From NCBI GenBank assembly GCA_002477185.1, contig DLOI01000043.1, forward strand, positions 3,871-18,074: a stretch of 14,204 nucleotides of DNA. The letters run 5' to 3'. Position 1 is the stretch's first letter; the number at the start of each line of letters is the position of its first letter. Origin of the DNA: Alphaproteobacteria bacterium UBA7488 (GTDB lineage Bacteria; Pseudomonadota; Alphaproteobacteria; CAAHEQ01; UBA3637). This document shows, one piece after another, positions 1-7,347 of this stretch. A program made the position numbers and the translations under genes. The notes under the pieces are model-generated. The model ran no database searches. It had not been told where the DNA came from and saw only the letters and a program-made list of their open reading frames with translations.

Positions 1-300
1 ACCTTCTACAGCACTTTTTCAAAAGATATAGCCGCACAAACGGGTCATTCAACACAAAATTTGTGCAGCTTGTATAGTGGATTAGAAAAAGAAGGGCTAA
101 TCGGACGCGAAGTTGATTTAAACGACCGACGCAACACGTATTATTTTATTACGAAAAAGGGGGAAAAAATCCTGAATGAAAATCAACGAAAAGCCCGCAA
201 TGTCATCAAGGATATTTTTTTAAAATTATCATCCGACGATTTGGACGAACTGAAAAAATGTCTTGAAAAAACAAATAGTATTATTGAAAAAGTGCTGTAG
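1..300 (+). CDS. MarR-family transcriptional regulator, 5'-truncated by the window edge
   Basis: The frame is open from base 1 to the stop at 298-300, giving 99 residues with the N-terminus outside the window. What remains is the second half of a MarR winged helix-turn-helix. The recognition-helix region ends in 'LYSGLEKEGLIGREV', the wing carries the family's DxNDRRN signature, and then comes 'YFITKKGEKIL' and a C-terminal dimerisation helix rich in Lys and Glu. A TTG at base 61 is not the start, because the homology continues upstream of it. The stop lies 11 bp before macA, so the gene is probably the first or an early member of the efflux operon. MarR proteins typically bind their own promoter and release it when a phenolic or lipophilic ligand binds. 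That role here is inferred from family and position; the operator would lie outside the window. Confidence 0.85.
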   Translation, partial: TFYSTFSKDIAAQTGHSTQNLCSLYSGLEKEGLIGREVDLNDRRNTYYFITKKGEKILNENQRKARNVIKDIFLKLSSDDLDELKKCLEKTNSIIEKVL

Positions 301-311
301 AAGGTATCCCC

Positions 312-1490
312 ATGAACTTTGTTAAAAACCATAAAAAAATTTTTATTTATATTTTCATCTTTCTTATCGTCGGTTTATTCGTATTTAAATATTTTAAACC
401 GGCGGATAAAATTGAATATATTACCGATATCGTTAAACGTCAAAATATCCAAAAAGTCGTAAACGCAACGGGCGAAGTACGCGCTATTGAATTGGTTACC
501 GTCGGCGCGCAAGCTTCCGGTAAAATCGAAAAGCTGTACGTAACGGTTGGACAGCAGGTTAAAAAAGGCGATATGATTGCTCAAATCGATTCGACCACAC
601 AACAAAATGATGTCGACAGCACTAAGGCTAAACTGGCCAGCTATGAAGCACAATTAAACGCGGCAGAAATATCGCTTAAAATTGCACAAAAACAATACGA
701 ACGAATGCAATCGTTGAATAAACAAAATGCCGCTTCGGTGGAAGATTTGGAAAACGCCAACGACACGTATGAAAGCGCCAAATCAAAAGTTATCGAATTG
801 CAATCGGCGATTAAAGAAACCAAAATTTCGCTCAGCACCGCCGAAACAAATTTGGGATACACTAAAATCACCGCACCGCTTGACGGCACAATTGTGTCTG
901 TGCCGGTTAAAGAAGGGCAAACGGTCAACGCCGCCATGAACACGCCGACAATTGTCCAAATTGCGGATTTGGCGGAAATGGAAATTTTGATTGAAATTTC
1001 CGAAGGCGATATTAACAATATAAAACCGGGCGTAAAGGTAACTTATTATACGTTGGCCGATTTAAATAAAACATATGAAACGACTTTAAAATCCATTGAC
1101 CCGGGTTTGACATTGCTGACCAACGGAGAATATACCGAAGTAGTCGGTGCCAGCGAAGCCATATATTATTATGGGCGATTAATTGTACCGAATAATGACG
1201 GCAAATTACGAATCGGGATGACGACGCAAAACGTCATATATGTCGAAAGCGCCGAAGATGTTTTAACGGTTCCTTCTATTGCCGTTAAAGGAAATGCGAA
1301 TGACAAGTATGTTGAAATCCTGACAGAACAAGGCACCCAAAAACGCCCGATTAAAGTTGGCATTTCCGACGGCCTAAACGTTGCCGTTTTACAAGGGGTT
1401 CAAGAAGGGGAAAAAGTTGTCATAGCCGCGATGTCTTCCGCCGAAATTTCGGACAAAACGGCATCGACAAGAAGTCCGAGGGGATTTTAA
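312..1490 (+). CDS. macA: MacA-like periplasmic adaptor (membrane fusion protein) of an ABC efflux pump
   Basis: 392 residues. An N-terminal membrane anchor (about residues 9-28, strongly hydrophobic) is followed by the first half of a lipoyl/barrel-sandwich domain (about 61-94, 'GKIEKLYVTVGQQVKKGD'). Then come an alpha-helical coiled-coil hairpin (about 95-180, Ala/Gln/Glu/Lys-rich), the second lipoyl half ('TKITAPLDGTIV', 'VKEGQTVN'), a beta-barrel domain and a C-terminal membrane-proximal domain ending near 'GVQEGEKVVIA'. Length and domain order fit HlyD/MacA-family adaptors. The protein would connect the MacB ABC transporter in the inner membrane to the outer-membrane channel encoded two genes downstream. 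AAGG at 301-304 is a plausible ribosome binding site for the ATG at 312. The stop is 3 bp before macB. Substrate specificity (macrolide, peptide, haem or lipid) cannot be read from the sequence. Confidence 0.9.
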   Translation: MNFVKNHKKIFIYIFIFLIVGLFVFKYFKPADKIEYITDIVKRQNIQKVVNATGEVRAIELVTVGAQASGKIEKLYVTVGQQVKKGDMIAQIDSTTQQNDVDSTKAKLASYEAQLNAAEISLKIAQKQYERMQSLNKQNAASVEDLENANDTYESAKSKVIELQSAIKETKISLSTAETNLGYTKITAPLDGTIVSVPVKEGQTVNAAMNTPTIVQIADLAEMEILIEISEGDINNIKPGVKVTYYTLADLNKTYETTLKSIDPGLTLLTNGEYTEVVGASEAIYYYGRLIVPNNDGKLRIGMTTQNVIYVESAEDVLTVPSIAVKGNANDKYVEILTEQGTQKRPIKVGISDGLNVAVLQGVQEGEKVVIAAMSSAEISDKTASTRSPRGF

Positions 1491-1493
1491 CGC

Positions 1494-3434
1494 ATGAATA
1501 TAATCGAACTTAAAAAAATCAATAAATTTTTCGGCAGCGGCGCCAATCGCGTACACGTATTGAAAGATATTGATTTAACCATTGAAAAAGGCGATTTTGT
1601 GGCCATTATCGGGCAATCGGGTTCCGGCAAATCAACCATGATGAATATTATCGGGTGCTTGGATGTACCAACAACGGGTTCATATAAAATCAATGGCGTC
1701 GAAGCGGGCAAAATGAATAAAGACCAACTGGCCGATTTGCGCAGCAAAACGTTTGGATTTATTTTCCAACGGTATAATTTGCTATCATCTTTAAAGGCGA
1801 CAGATAACACTGCCCTACCCGCCATTTATTTGGGTTTAAGCGCTCAGGACAGGACAAAACGTGCCATCGAATTATTAAAAAAATTAAACATGGGCGATAA
1901 ATTAAATAACCGCCCCAATGAATTGTCCGGCGGCCAACAACAACGCGTCAGCATTGCCAGAGCTTTAATGAACGGCGGCGAAATCATTTTGGCGGACGAA
2001 CCCACCGGTGCACTTGATTCGCAAAGCGGCAAAATGGTCATGGAAATTATTAAAAGTTTGCATGAACAAGGCCACACGATTATCTTGGTAACTCATGATG
2101 CCTCAATTGCCGCTGAGGCCAGCCGCATCATTGAAATCAAAGACGGGCTAATTGTCAAAGATGAACGAAAAGCAAGCAAATTTGCTGAACTAAAAGATAA
2201 AATCAACAAGATTCAAAAACATAAATTTGAGGCGTTAAAGGACGGATTTTTTGAATCGTTGAACATGTCCATGCATGCGATTTTAGCCAACAAAATGCGT
2301 TCTTTATTAACGATGTTGGGCATTATTATCGGCATTGCGTCCGTGGTATCAGTGGTGGCTCTGGGGAATGCCTCACAAGCCAAAATCATGGAACGCATTA
2401 ATCAAATGGGTACGAACACAATTGACATTTTGCCCGGCACAGGTTTTGGCGACAGACATTCAAACCGCATCAAAACATTAAAGGTCAGCGATTCGGATTA
2501 TTTGGCCAAGCAAGGTTTTATTGACAATTCAACGCCTAACGTAACGGGCAGCGGTACATTGGTATACGGCAATTTTTCGGCAACGGCAACTTTGCGCGGC
2601 GTGGGCGAATCGTACTTTGATGTTAAGGGGCGCAAAATAGCCCGAGGCCGGATTTTCACAAATGACGAAGTTAATCAAATGGCATCGGTTGCCGTTATTG
2701 ACGATAACACTTTGAATGAAATTTTTTCGGATAATCCCAATCCGATCGGCGAAATTATTATTTTTAACAAAAAACCGCTTAAAGTGATTGGCGTTACCGA
2801 AAAAGACAACAATCCCGGCCCGATGAGCGAATCGATGAATATTTGGACGCCCTATACAACGGCGATGTATAAAATTAACGGGTCAAATGATATTAATTCG
2901 ATTACGGTTAAAGTATCCGACCGCATTAATTCTCAGGTTGCCGAGGAAAGCATTGAACATATTTTGACATCTCTGCACGGGAAAAAAGATTTCTTTATGA
3001 TTAACACCGACAGCATCAAACAAACGATTGAAAGCACAACCAACACCATGCGGTTGTTAATTGCATCAATTGCCGTTATTTCTTTGATTGTCGGAGGCAT
3101 CGGCGTGATGAATATCATGTTGGTGTCGGTAACCGAACGTACGAAAGAAATCGGCATCCGTATGGCTATCGGCGCCAAACAAACAGACATTTTACAACAA
3201 TTCTTAATCGAAGCCGTTTTGATTTGTATTGTCGGTGGGGCACTGGGCATCGGATTGTCGTTGCTCATCGGATGGGCTTTTAATACTTTTTCAGAAAGCT
3301 TCGGCATGGACTTTTCAACGTCATCAATGGTTTTGGCATTGGTTTGTTCGACCGCCATCGGCATTATTTTCGGATATATGCCGGCCAAAAATGCCTCCAA
3401 TTTAAACCCCATAGACGCTTTAGCGAGTGAATAA
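1494..3434 (+). CDS. macB: MacB-like ABC exporter, fused ATPase and permease
   Basis: 646 residues, the usual MacB length. The N-terminal ATPase has a Walker A motif (GQSGSGKST, residues 40-48), a Q-loop Gln at about 92, the ABC signature LSGGQ (144-148), a Walker B segment IILADE (164-169) and the H-loop His at 201. After a linker (about 220-255), a first transmembrane segment near 268-290 leads into a large periplasmic domain. Three more membrane helices close the protein, with the family motif 'GVMNIMLVSVTERTKEIGIR' at the start of the FtsX-like permease region. MacB dimers are mechanotransmitters: ATP hydrolysis drives substrate from the periplasm through MacA and an outer-membrane channel. 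It sits between macA (3-bp gap) and the channel gene, which gives a complete tripartite pump. Confidence 0.95.
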   Translation: MNIIELKKINKFFGSGANRVHVLKDIDLTIEKGDFVAIIGQSGSGKSTMMNIIGCLDVPTTGSYKINGVEAGKMNKDQLADLRSKTFGFIFQRYNLLSSLKATDNTALPAIYLGLSAQDRTKRAIELLKKLNMGDKLNNRPNELSGGQQQRVSIARALMNGGEIILADEPTGALDSQSGKMVMEIIKSLHEQGHTIILVTHDASIAAEASRIIEIKDGLIVKDERKASKFAELKDKINKIQKHKFEALKDGFFESLNMSMHAILANKMRSLLTMLGIIIGIASVVSVVALGNASQAKIMERINQMGTNTIDILPGTGFGDRHSNRIKTLKVSDSDYLAKQGFIDNSTPNVTGSGTLVYGNFSATATLRGVGESYFDVKGRKIARGRIFTNDEVNQMASVAVIDDNTLNEIFSDNPNPIGEIIIFNKKPLKVIGVTEKDNNPGPMSESMNIWTPYTTAMYKINGSNDINSITVKVSDRINSQVAEESIEHILTSLHGKKDFFMINTDSIKQTIESTTNTMRLLIASIAVISLIVGGIGVMNIMLVSVTERTKEIGIRMAIGAKQTDILQQFLIEAVLICIVGGALGIGLSLLIGWAFNTFSESFGMDFSTSSMVLALVCSTAIGIIFGYMPAKNASNLNPIDALASE

Positions 3435-3435
3435 C

Positions 3436-4851
3436 ATGAAAACAAAAACGATTTACAAAAAAACATTTTTTTTAGGACTGAAACAACGCTTATGCAGTGG
3501 TACTTTATGCGCCTGTTTATTGTTTACCGTGGGTTGTGCCGTCACACCTTACAATGAACCCGATATCACGCAAAAATTGGATTATACGGCCGAAGTGCGC
3601 GAATCTTACAACGTTGACGAAACCTGGTGGCAAGGATATGAAAACAAAGAATTGTCGGCGCTGATTGACACAGCATTGGCGAATAATCCCGATTATTTAA
3701 AGGCTGCACTTAATATTGAAAAAGAACTTTACAGATTAAACTTGGCCACAAGCGATTTATTCCCGACACTCAGCGGTTCGTTGGGCGCTTCGGGACAAAA
3801 AGGATTAAACAAAGGCCATGAATCCGCAACGAATTTTTCGGGCGAATTTGCTTTGAATTATGAAGCGGATTTATACGGCAAAATCAAAGATGCCCGAACA
3901 GCTCAGGAATTTGAATATCAGGCCACTTTTCTGGACCGTCAAAGCGCCAAATTGTCCTTAATCAATTCGACGATAGATTTATATTTCAACCTGACCTATT
4001 TAAATAATGCGATAAAATTGGCTGAACAAAATATTAAGTCTTACCAAGACACATTAAAAATTACCGAACAAAAATACAAAAGCGGCAAAGTTGACAATTT
4101 GGAAGTTGCCCAAGCGCGCCAAAGTTTGCTCAGCGAAAAAAACAAACTGTTGGAATTGACCACAACTTTTAAAGAAATGGAACAAAGTTTAAAAAATATT
4201 GTCGCCCTTAAACCCAATAATTCTTTGGGGTTGAAATATGAAAATTTATTAGACCAAAAAACGTTGTCCGTCGATATGGATGTACCGTTATCGGTATTGG
4301 CGAACCGTCCCGATTTGATGGCCGCGCAATACCGTTTGGAAAAAGCGTTTAAAAATTTAAATGCGCAAGAAAAAAATTATTATCCGACGGTATCGTTACA
4401 AGGCGCCATCAGTTCAAGTTCCAACAAGGCACGCAGTACGTTTGATTTCCCGATTGCCTTTGGGTCAATCGGTATTGATTTGCCGTTTTTGGATTACAAC
4501 CGTGTTAAAAACAATATCAAAATTTCCAAAGCCGATTATGAAATCACATTGATTGAATTTAATGACACCCTCAATCAAGCGCTCAATGAAACGGCTTATT
4601 ATTATTTTGCTTATGAAAAATCACGGGAAATTTTTAAAAATATTGAAGCCAACTATCAAAATGCACGTAAAATTACCAAATACTATAAAATCCGCTATGA
4701 CAACGGCAAAGCCGAATTTAAAGATTTGTTGGAAGCCATTAACAAAGAAAATATCATGCGCCAAGAATTGGTGGCACAAAAATACCAAATCATCAAGTAT
4801 GAAAATTCAATTTATAAGGCAACGGCCGGCAAATATAAACGTAAAAAATGA
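3436..4851 (+). CDS. NodT/TolC-family outer-membrane efflux lipoprotein
   Basis: 471 residues from the ATG at 3436. An upstream in-frame GTG at 3427 would overlap macB and add only three residues. A signal peptide with a hydrophobic core (about 22-33) ends in a lipobox-like TVGC with Cys34. The -3 residue is Thr rather than the usual Leu, so lipidation is likely but not certain. Two outer-membrane efflux protein repeats follow, with the typical 'DETWWQGYENKELSALIDTAL', 'LNYEADLYGKI' and 'VPLSVLANRPDLMAAQYRLEKA' segments. Such proteins trimerise into a beta-barrel plus long alpha-helical tunnel and form the exit duct of tripartite pumps. Its place right after macB, with a 1-bp gap, argues that it is the dedicated partner of this MacAB. 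No convincing hairpin terminator follows. Confidence 0.9.
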   Translation: MKTKTIYKKTFFLGLKQRLCSGTLCACLLFTVGCAVTPYNEPDITQKLDYTAEVRESYNVDETWWQGYENKELSALIDTALANNPDYLKAALNIEKELYRLNLATSDLFPTLSGSLGASGQKGLNKGHESATNFSGEFALNYEADLYGKIKDARTAQEFEYQATFLDRQSAKLSLINSTIDLYFNLTYLNNAIKLAEQNIKSYQDTLKITEQKYKSGKVDNLEVAQARQSLLSEKNKLLELTTTFKEMEQSLKNIVALKPNNSLGLKYENLLDQKTLSVDMDVPLSVLANRPDLMAAQYRLEKAFKNLNAQEKNYYPTVSLQGAISSSSNKARSTFDFPIAFGSIGIDLPFLDYNRVKNNIKISKADYEITLIEFNDTLNQALNETAYYYFAYEKSREIFKNIEANYQNARKITKYYKIRYDNGKAEFKDLLEAINKENIMRQELVAQKYQIIKYENSIYKATAGKYKRKK

Positions 4852-4904
4852 TTTTATGATTCTATACGGTAAAATTTAATTTATTAAAAAAATTACAAAT
4901 TCCA

Positions 4905-4932
4905 TTGAATTTTGGATTTATGTATCTATAAA
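4905..4932 (+). promoter_or_regulatory. Candidate sigma70-type promoter for the AraJ-like gene
   Basis: TTGAAT at 4905-4910 and TATAAA at 4927-4932 are separated by 16 bp, in the 144-bp AT-rich gap between the efflux operon and the MFS gene. The start codon lies 63 bp downstream. In DNA this AT-rich, such matches arise by chance, so the call is tentative. Confidence 0.4.
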
Positions 4933-4995
4933 ATAATGAAGGTAAAAAATAACGTGGCCAATTATTAAAAAACGTCTCATAAAAGGGTATTTGAA

Positions 4996-6168
4996 ATGAA
5001 AAAAAGCCTGGTTGCATTAGCATTCGGAACTTTAGGGCTCGGCATGGCGGAATTCGGCATGATGAGTATTTTATCCGCTGTTGCCACAGGGCTTGATTTG
5101 TCCATTTCCAAGGCCGGGCATTTCGTTTCGGCTTACGCTATCGGCGTGTGCATCGGTGCATTGGCATTGGTTTTTTTATCGCGCGGCAAGGGGCTTAAAA
5201 CATTGTTAATTGCATTAATGGCCCTTATGTGTCTTGGCAATATAATGGCCGTTTTTGCACCGAATTACGAATTCATGATTTTGGCACGGTTTATTTCGGG
5301 ATTGCCTCACGGAGGGTACTTCGGCGTAGCGGGCATCGTCGCTAAAAAATTGGCAGCGCCCGGCAAGCAGGTCGAAGCAGTCGCCATTATGATTTCGGGC
5401 ATGACCATAGCGAACCTTTTGGGCATCCCGATTGCTTCATACGTAACTCATATCGTTTCATGGCATATGTTGTTCGCCTTAGTGGCATTATGGGGGCTTG
5501 TGACGATTTATGTCATTCGAAAATGGGTGCCTGTGATGGAACCGTCGAAGGCTACCGATTTTAAATCCCAATTTCAATTTTTAAAAAAACCATTGCCGTG
5601 GTTATTGTTAGCCACCATTATGTTTGCCAACGGCGGCTTGTTTTGCTGGTACAGCTATATTAATCCGATTATGGTCGATACGGCAGGGTTCAAATTTTAT
5701 GAAATGCCCGGCATTATGATGATTGCGGGATTGGGTATGGTGCTGGGCAATTATATCAGCGGTAAATTATCCATTTACATATCGCCCGTTAAATTGACGG
5801 CAGCCATGATTGCCCTAATGTCATTTGCCTCGGTTTTAATGATATTTATGGCGCCCTTTTCCTATGTCGCTTTATTTTTAATGTTCCTTGGCGTGTTCGG
5901 TTTATTCGGTGTATCGGGACCCGAACAGTATTTAATTATCGAAACATCGCCCGGCGGCGAAATTTTAGGCGCCTCAAGTGCTCAGGTTGCTTTTAACCTC
6001 GGCAATGCATTAGGGGCTTGGTTCGGCGGGATTCCGATGATAATGGGATTTGGTGTGCAATATTCTGCCGTTCCGGGGGTCCTTTTAACATTTTGCGGCT
6101 TTATAAGTATTTATTTTTTCGGTAAAAAATTTATCCTGCGCGAGTCGGCGCCTTTAACACAAGGTTAG
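4996..6168 (+). CDS. araJ: AraJ-like MFS exporter (DHA1 family)
   Basis: 390 residues, close to the roughly 394 of E. coli AraJ, with about twelve hydrophobic segments. As recalled from E. coli AraJ, whole stretches match: 'LALGTFGLGMAEFG' versus 'LAFGTLGLGMAEFG' at residues 8-21, a 'SGFPHGAFFGV' versus 'SGLPHGGYFGV' loop, 'SGMTIANLLGIP' after it, and a late 'GGEILGASSAQVAFNLGNALGA' motif. Family members export sugars, amino-acid derivatives or drugs by proton antiport. The real substrate is unknown, and the name reflects sequence likeness, not arabinose regulation. GGG at 4985-4987 is an acceptable ribosome binding site 8 bp before the ATG. It lies behind an efflux operon, but the 144-bp gap and candidate promoter suggest a separate unit. 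Confidence 0.85.
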   Translation: MKKSLVALAFGTLGLGMAEFGMMSILSAVATGLDLSISKAGHFVSAYAIGVCIGALALVFLSRGKGLKTLLIALMALMCLGNIMAVFAPNYEFMILARFISGLPHGGYFGVAGIVAKKLAAPGKQVEAVAIMISGMTIANLLGIPIASYVTHIVSWHMLFALVALWGLVTIYVIRKWVPVMEPSKATDFKSQFQFLKKPLPWLLLATIMFANGGLFCWYSYINPIMVDTAGFKFYEMPGIMMIAGLGMVLGNYISGKLSIYISPVKLTAAMIALMSFASVLMIFMAPFSYVALFLMFLGVFGLFGVSGPEQYLIIETSPGGEILGASSAQVAFNLGNALGAWFGGIPMIMGFGVQYSAVPGVLLTFCGFISIYFFGKKFILRESAPLTQG

Positions 6169-6500
6169 GTTGAGCAGCATTTAGATGTTTGAAAAGTATC
6201 AGTTTTTTTCACTCGAGCAATTATTTCATTTTTTATTTTTCATTTTTCTTGTCCAAAATGAATCATTTTTGACTTGAAAATAATCAAAAAATAATGCACA
6301 TCATTCTAAACTTTCCTCAACTTAAGAGAAAAAAAATTTTTAAAATTTCCGTCATGTCTTTTTTGACCCATTCACTCTTTACTTGACAATTTTTTCGTAA
6401 TTACATAGGGTTGTTTCATGTAGGTTCTTTGCAACATAAAAACCGAACGTTTCCCCGGTGAATACCATAATATGTATTTTAAGTTTTTAACCTTATCTCC
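6169..6500. other. Non-coding AT-rich spacer downstream of the AraJ-like gene
   Basis: No supportable ORF is seen here on either strand. The stretch is dominated by T- and A-tracts. A small palindrome around 6256-6270 (AAAATG, 3-nt loop, CATTTT) could be a weak terminator for the upstream gene. TTGACA at 6383-6388 followed 17 bp later by TAGGGT at 6406-6411 could be a promoter reading into the structured RNA. A short inverted pair (ACCG/CGGT) lies near 6440-6465. None of these is strong enough to call separately. Confidence 0.5.
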
Positions 6501-6528
6501 TTGACTTTTTTGGGGTTTACCATATTAT
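6501..6528 (+). promoter_or_regulatory. Strong sigma70-type promoter of the structured RNA
   Basis: TTGACT (6501-6506) and TATTAT (6523-6528) are 16 bp apart. This would start transcription near 6535, exactly where a perfect hairpin begins (ACGCAAA at 6536-6542 with TTTGCGT at 6549-6555). The match of start site to the edge of the structured region supports the call. Confidence 0.6.
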
Positions 6529-6534
6529 AGTCGT

Positions 6535-6737
6535 TACGCAAACATTGCTTTGCGTCGGGTTTAGTATCCCGTATTGTCAGATGGGACTGAGGATATGGCA
6601 GTCCTAAAATCACTCTATCCGTCCAAGGGCGGATGGTCGTAAATAAGGTTTACTTAAAACCCGAATAGCGACACCGATTTCATCTGACGTCGGTATACTA
6701 ACATCCGCCCACCTTTATTTTTAGGTGGGTTTTGTTT
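6535..6737 (+). ncRNA. Structured leader or small RNA with intrinsic terminator, family not recognised
   Basis: About 200 nt with dense complementarity. A 5' hairpin pairs 6536-6542 with 6549-6555. Long-range helices pair 6561-6567 with 6695-6701 (7 bp) and 6576-6583 with 6681-6688 (8 bp, perfect). Inside the latter are three local arms: 6584-6589 with 6599-6604; 6617-6623 with 6628-6634; and 6636-6639 with 6669-6672 enclosing 6647-6651 with 6657-6661. Together they form a four-way junction. 6673-6677 can also pair with 6690-6694, a possible pseudoknot. 6627-6635 is perfectly complementary to 6702-6710, which includes the first three bases of the terminator stem, so terminator and antiterminator folds compete. 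The RNA ends about 25 nt before a small ORF. It does not show signatures I know for tmRNA, RNase P, 6S, SRP RNA, T-box, FMN, cobalamin, c-di-GMP or purine classes. It may be a cis-acting riboswitch or attenuator, or an independent small RNA. Confidence 0.6.
6708..6737 (+). terminator. Intrinsic terminator at the end of the structured RNA
   Basis: CCCACCT (6708-6714) pairs perfectly with AGGTGGG (6723-6729) across an 8-nt loop and is followed by a T-rich tail (TTTTGTTT from 6730). Its first three stem bases also take part in the alternative 9-bp helix with 6627-6635, so termination could be conditional. Confidence 0.75.
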
Positions 6738-6760
6738 ATCCCAAATAAAGGAGTGATAAG

Positions 6761-6994
6761 ATGACGAAACCTAAGACACCCGAAATGATAGCCCGCGCCA
6801 TTCGAAACGGCGAAAAACATCGAAGCATTTTTATCCTTGCGAAAATCACATCAAACCTTAAAAAAATTTCAACTAAAAAAAACAACGTTTCTATAGATTG
6901 TGATACAATTGCCAGCATTTCGCCGATTCCTTATCCCGACAGTTTGCCAAATGATAATGTGGAAGCTGCTATTTATTTAATGCAAAAAAGTTGA
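6761..6994 (+). CDS. Small hypothetical protein behind the structured RNA
   Basis: 77 residues from ATG 6761. AAAGGAG (6747-6753) sits 7 bp upstream, the best ribosome binding site in this part of the window and the main reason to believe the ORF. I do not recognise the protein. The N-terminal half is basic (many Lys and Arg, 'MTKPKTPEMIARAIRNGEKH') with a likely amphipathic helix, followed by a Lys/Asn/Ser-rich middle. The C-terminal part is Pro- and Asp-containing and ends in a short helix-like 'NVEAAIYLMQKS'. There is no signal peptide or membrane segment. The start codon lies about 25 nt after the T-tail of an intrinsic terminator, so expression probably depends on read-through of that terminator. 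It could equally be a small RNA-binding or DNA-binding protein, or the protein half of an RNA-protein pair. No function is assigned. Confidence 0.6.
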   Translation: MTKPKTPEMIARAIRNGEKHRSIFILAKITSNLKKISTKKNNVSIDCDTIASISPIPYPDSLPNDNVEAAIYLMQKS

Positions 6995-7347
6995 ATCTTG
7001 GTTCCTCGTTTTAATCCATTTTTATGCTAAACAACGTACGGGAAAGCAAACCGGTGGTCAATGTCACGTGTTTTCGTGCGTTTAAGAGATGAAAAAAAAT
7101 AAATTTTTAATATACCTTCGATTTATTTTTTTCTCGCCGATGATTTAGAACCGTCGGCGCTTTTTTTGTGGCTAAGGTATAATATCAGGCATAAAAAATT
7201 TGAAAGAAACAGTCTTGGTAAACCTTAAAACTATGGTTGCATTTTTTAATACGCATACGTTAAATAAAACCATTTTTTAACGCAAGACCTAAGTATTATA
7301 GCAAAAAATACAATTGTATGTTAGGAATAAATCATAAGGATTTTCAA
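6995..7347. other. Non-coding spacer with AT stem, terminator and candidate promoters
   Basis: No credible gene. It holds a small hairpin (CACG at 7065-7068 with CGTG at 7075-7078), a 12-bp A/T stem (7093-7104 with 7121-7132, 16-nt loop) and then a GC-rich terminator. Beyond that, possible promoter elements for the next gene are TTGCAT 7237-7242 with TTAAAT 7260-7265 (17-bp spacing), and an isolated TATTAT at 7294-7299. I found no GTTC-N7-GTTC type LexA box, although the next gene resembles UmuD. Confidence 0.5.
7135..7167 (+). terminator. Intrinsic terminator for the small-ORF transcript
   Basis: CGCCGA (7135-7140) pairs with TCGGCG (7154-7159), extendable by a G-U and a G-C pair inside, and is followed by seven Ts at 7161-7167. 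It closes the transcript carrying the 77-codon ORF and leaves a 3' untranslated region of about 170 nt. Confidence 0.8.

Noticed and set aside
4361..4879. Two ORFs of 63 and 108 codons in another frame of the efflux lipoprotein gene
   Set aside because: Lys/Ile-rich shadow frames inside a gene with clear homology.
6535..6737. T-box, FMN, purine or tmRNA identity for the structured RNA
   Set aside because: The T-box GGTGG sequence, the FMN core, the purine junction and the tmRNA tag or tRNA-like acceptor were not found. The 'AGGATATGG' loop only superficially resembles a purine-riboswitch segment.
7168..7347. LexA operator upstream of the UmuD-like gene
   Set aside because: No GTTC-N7-GTTC or CTGT-N8-ACAG pattern was found by eye, so SOS control is not supported.
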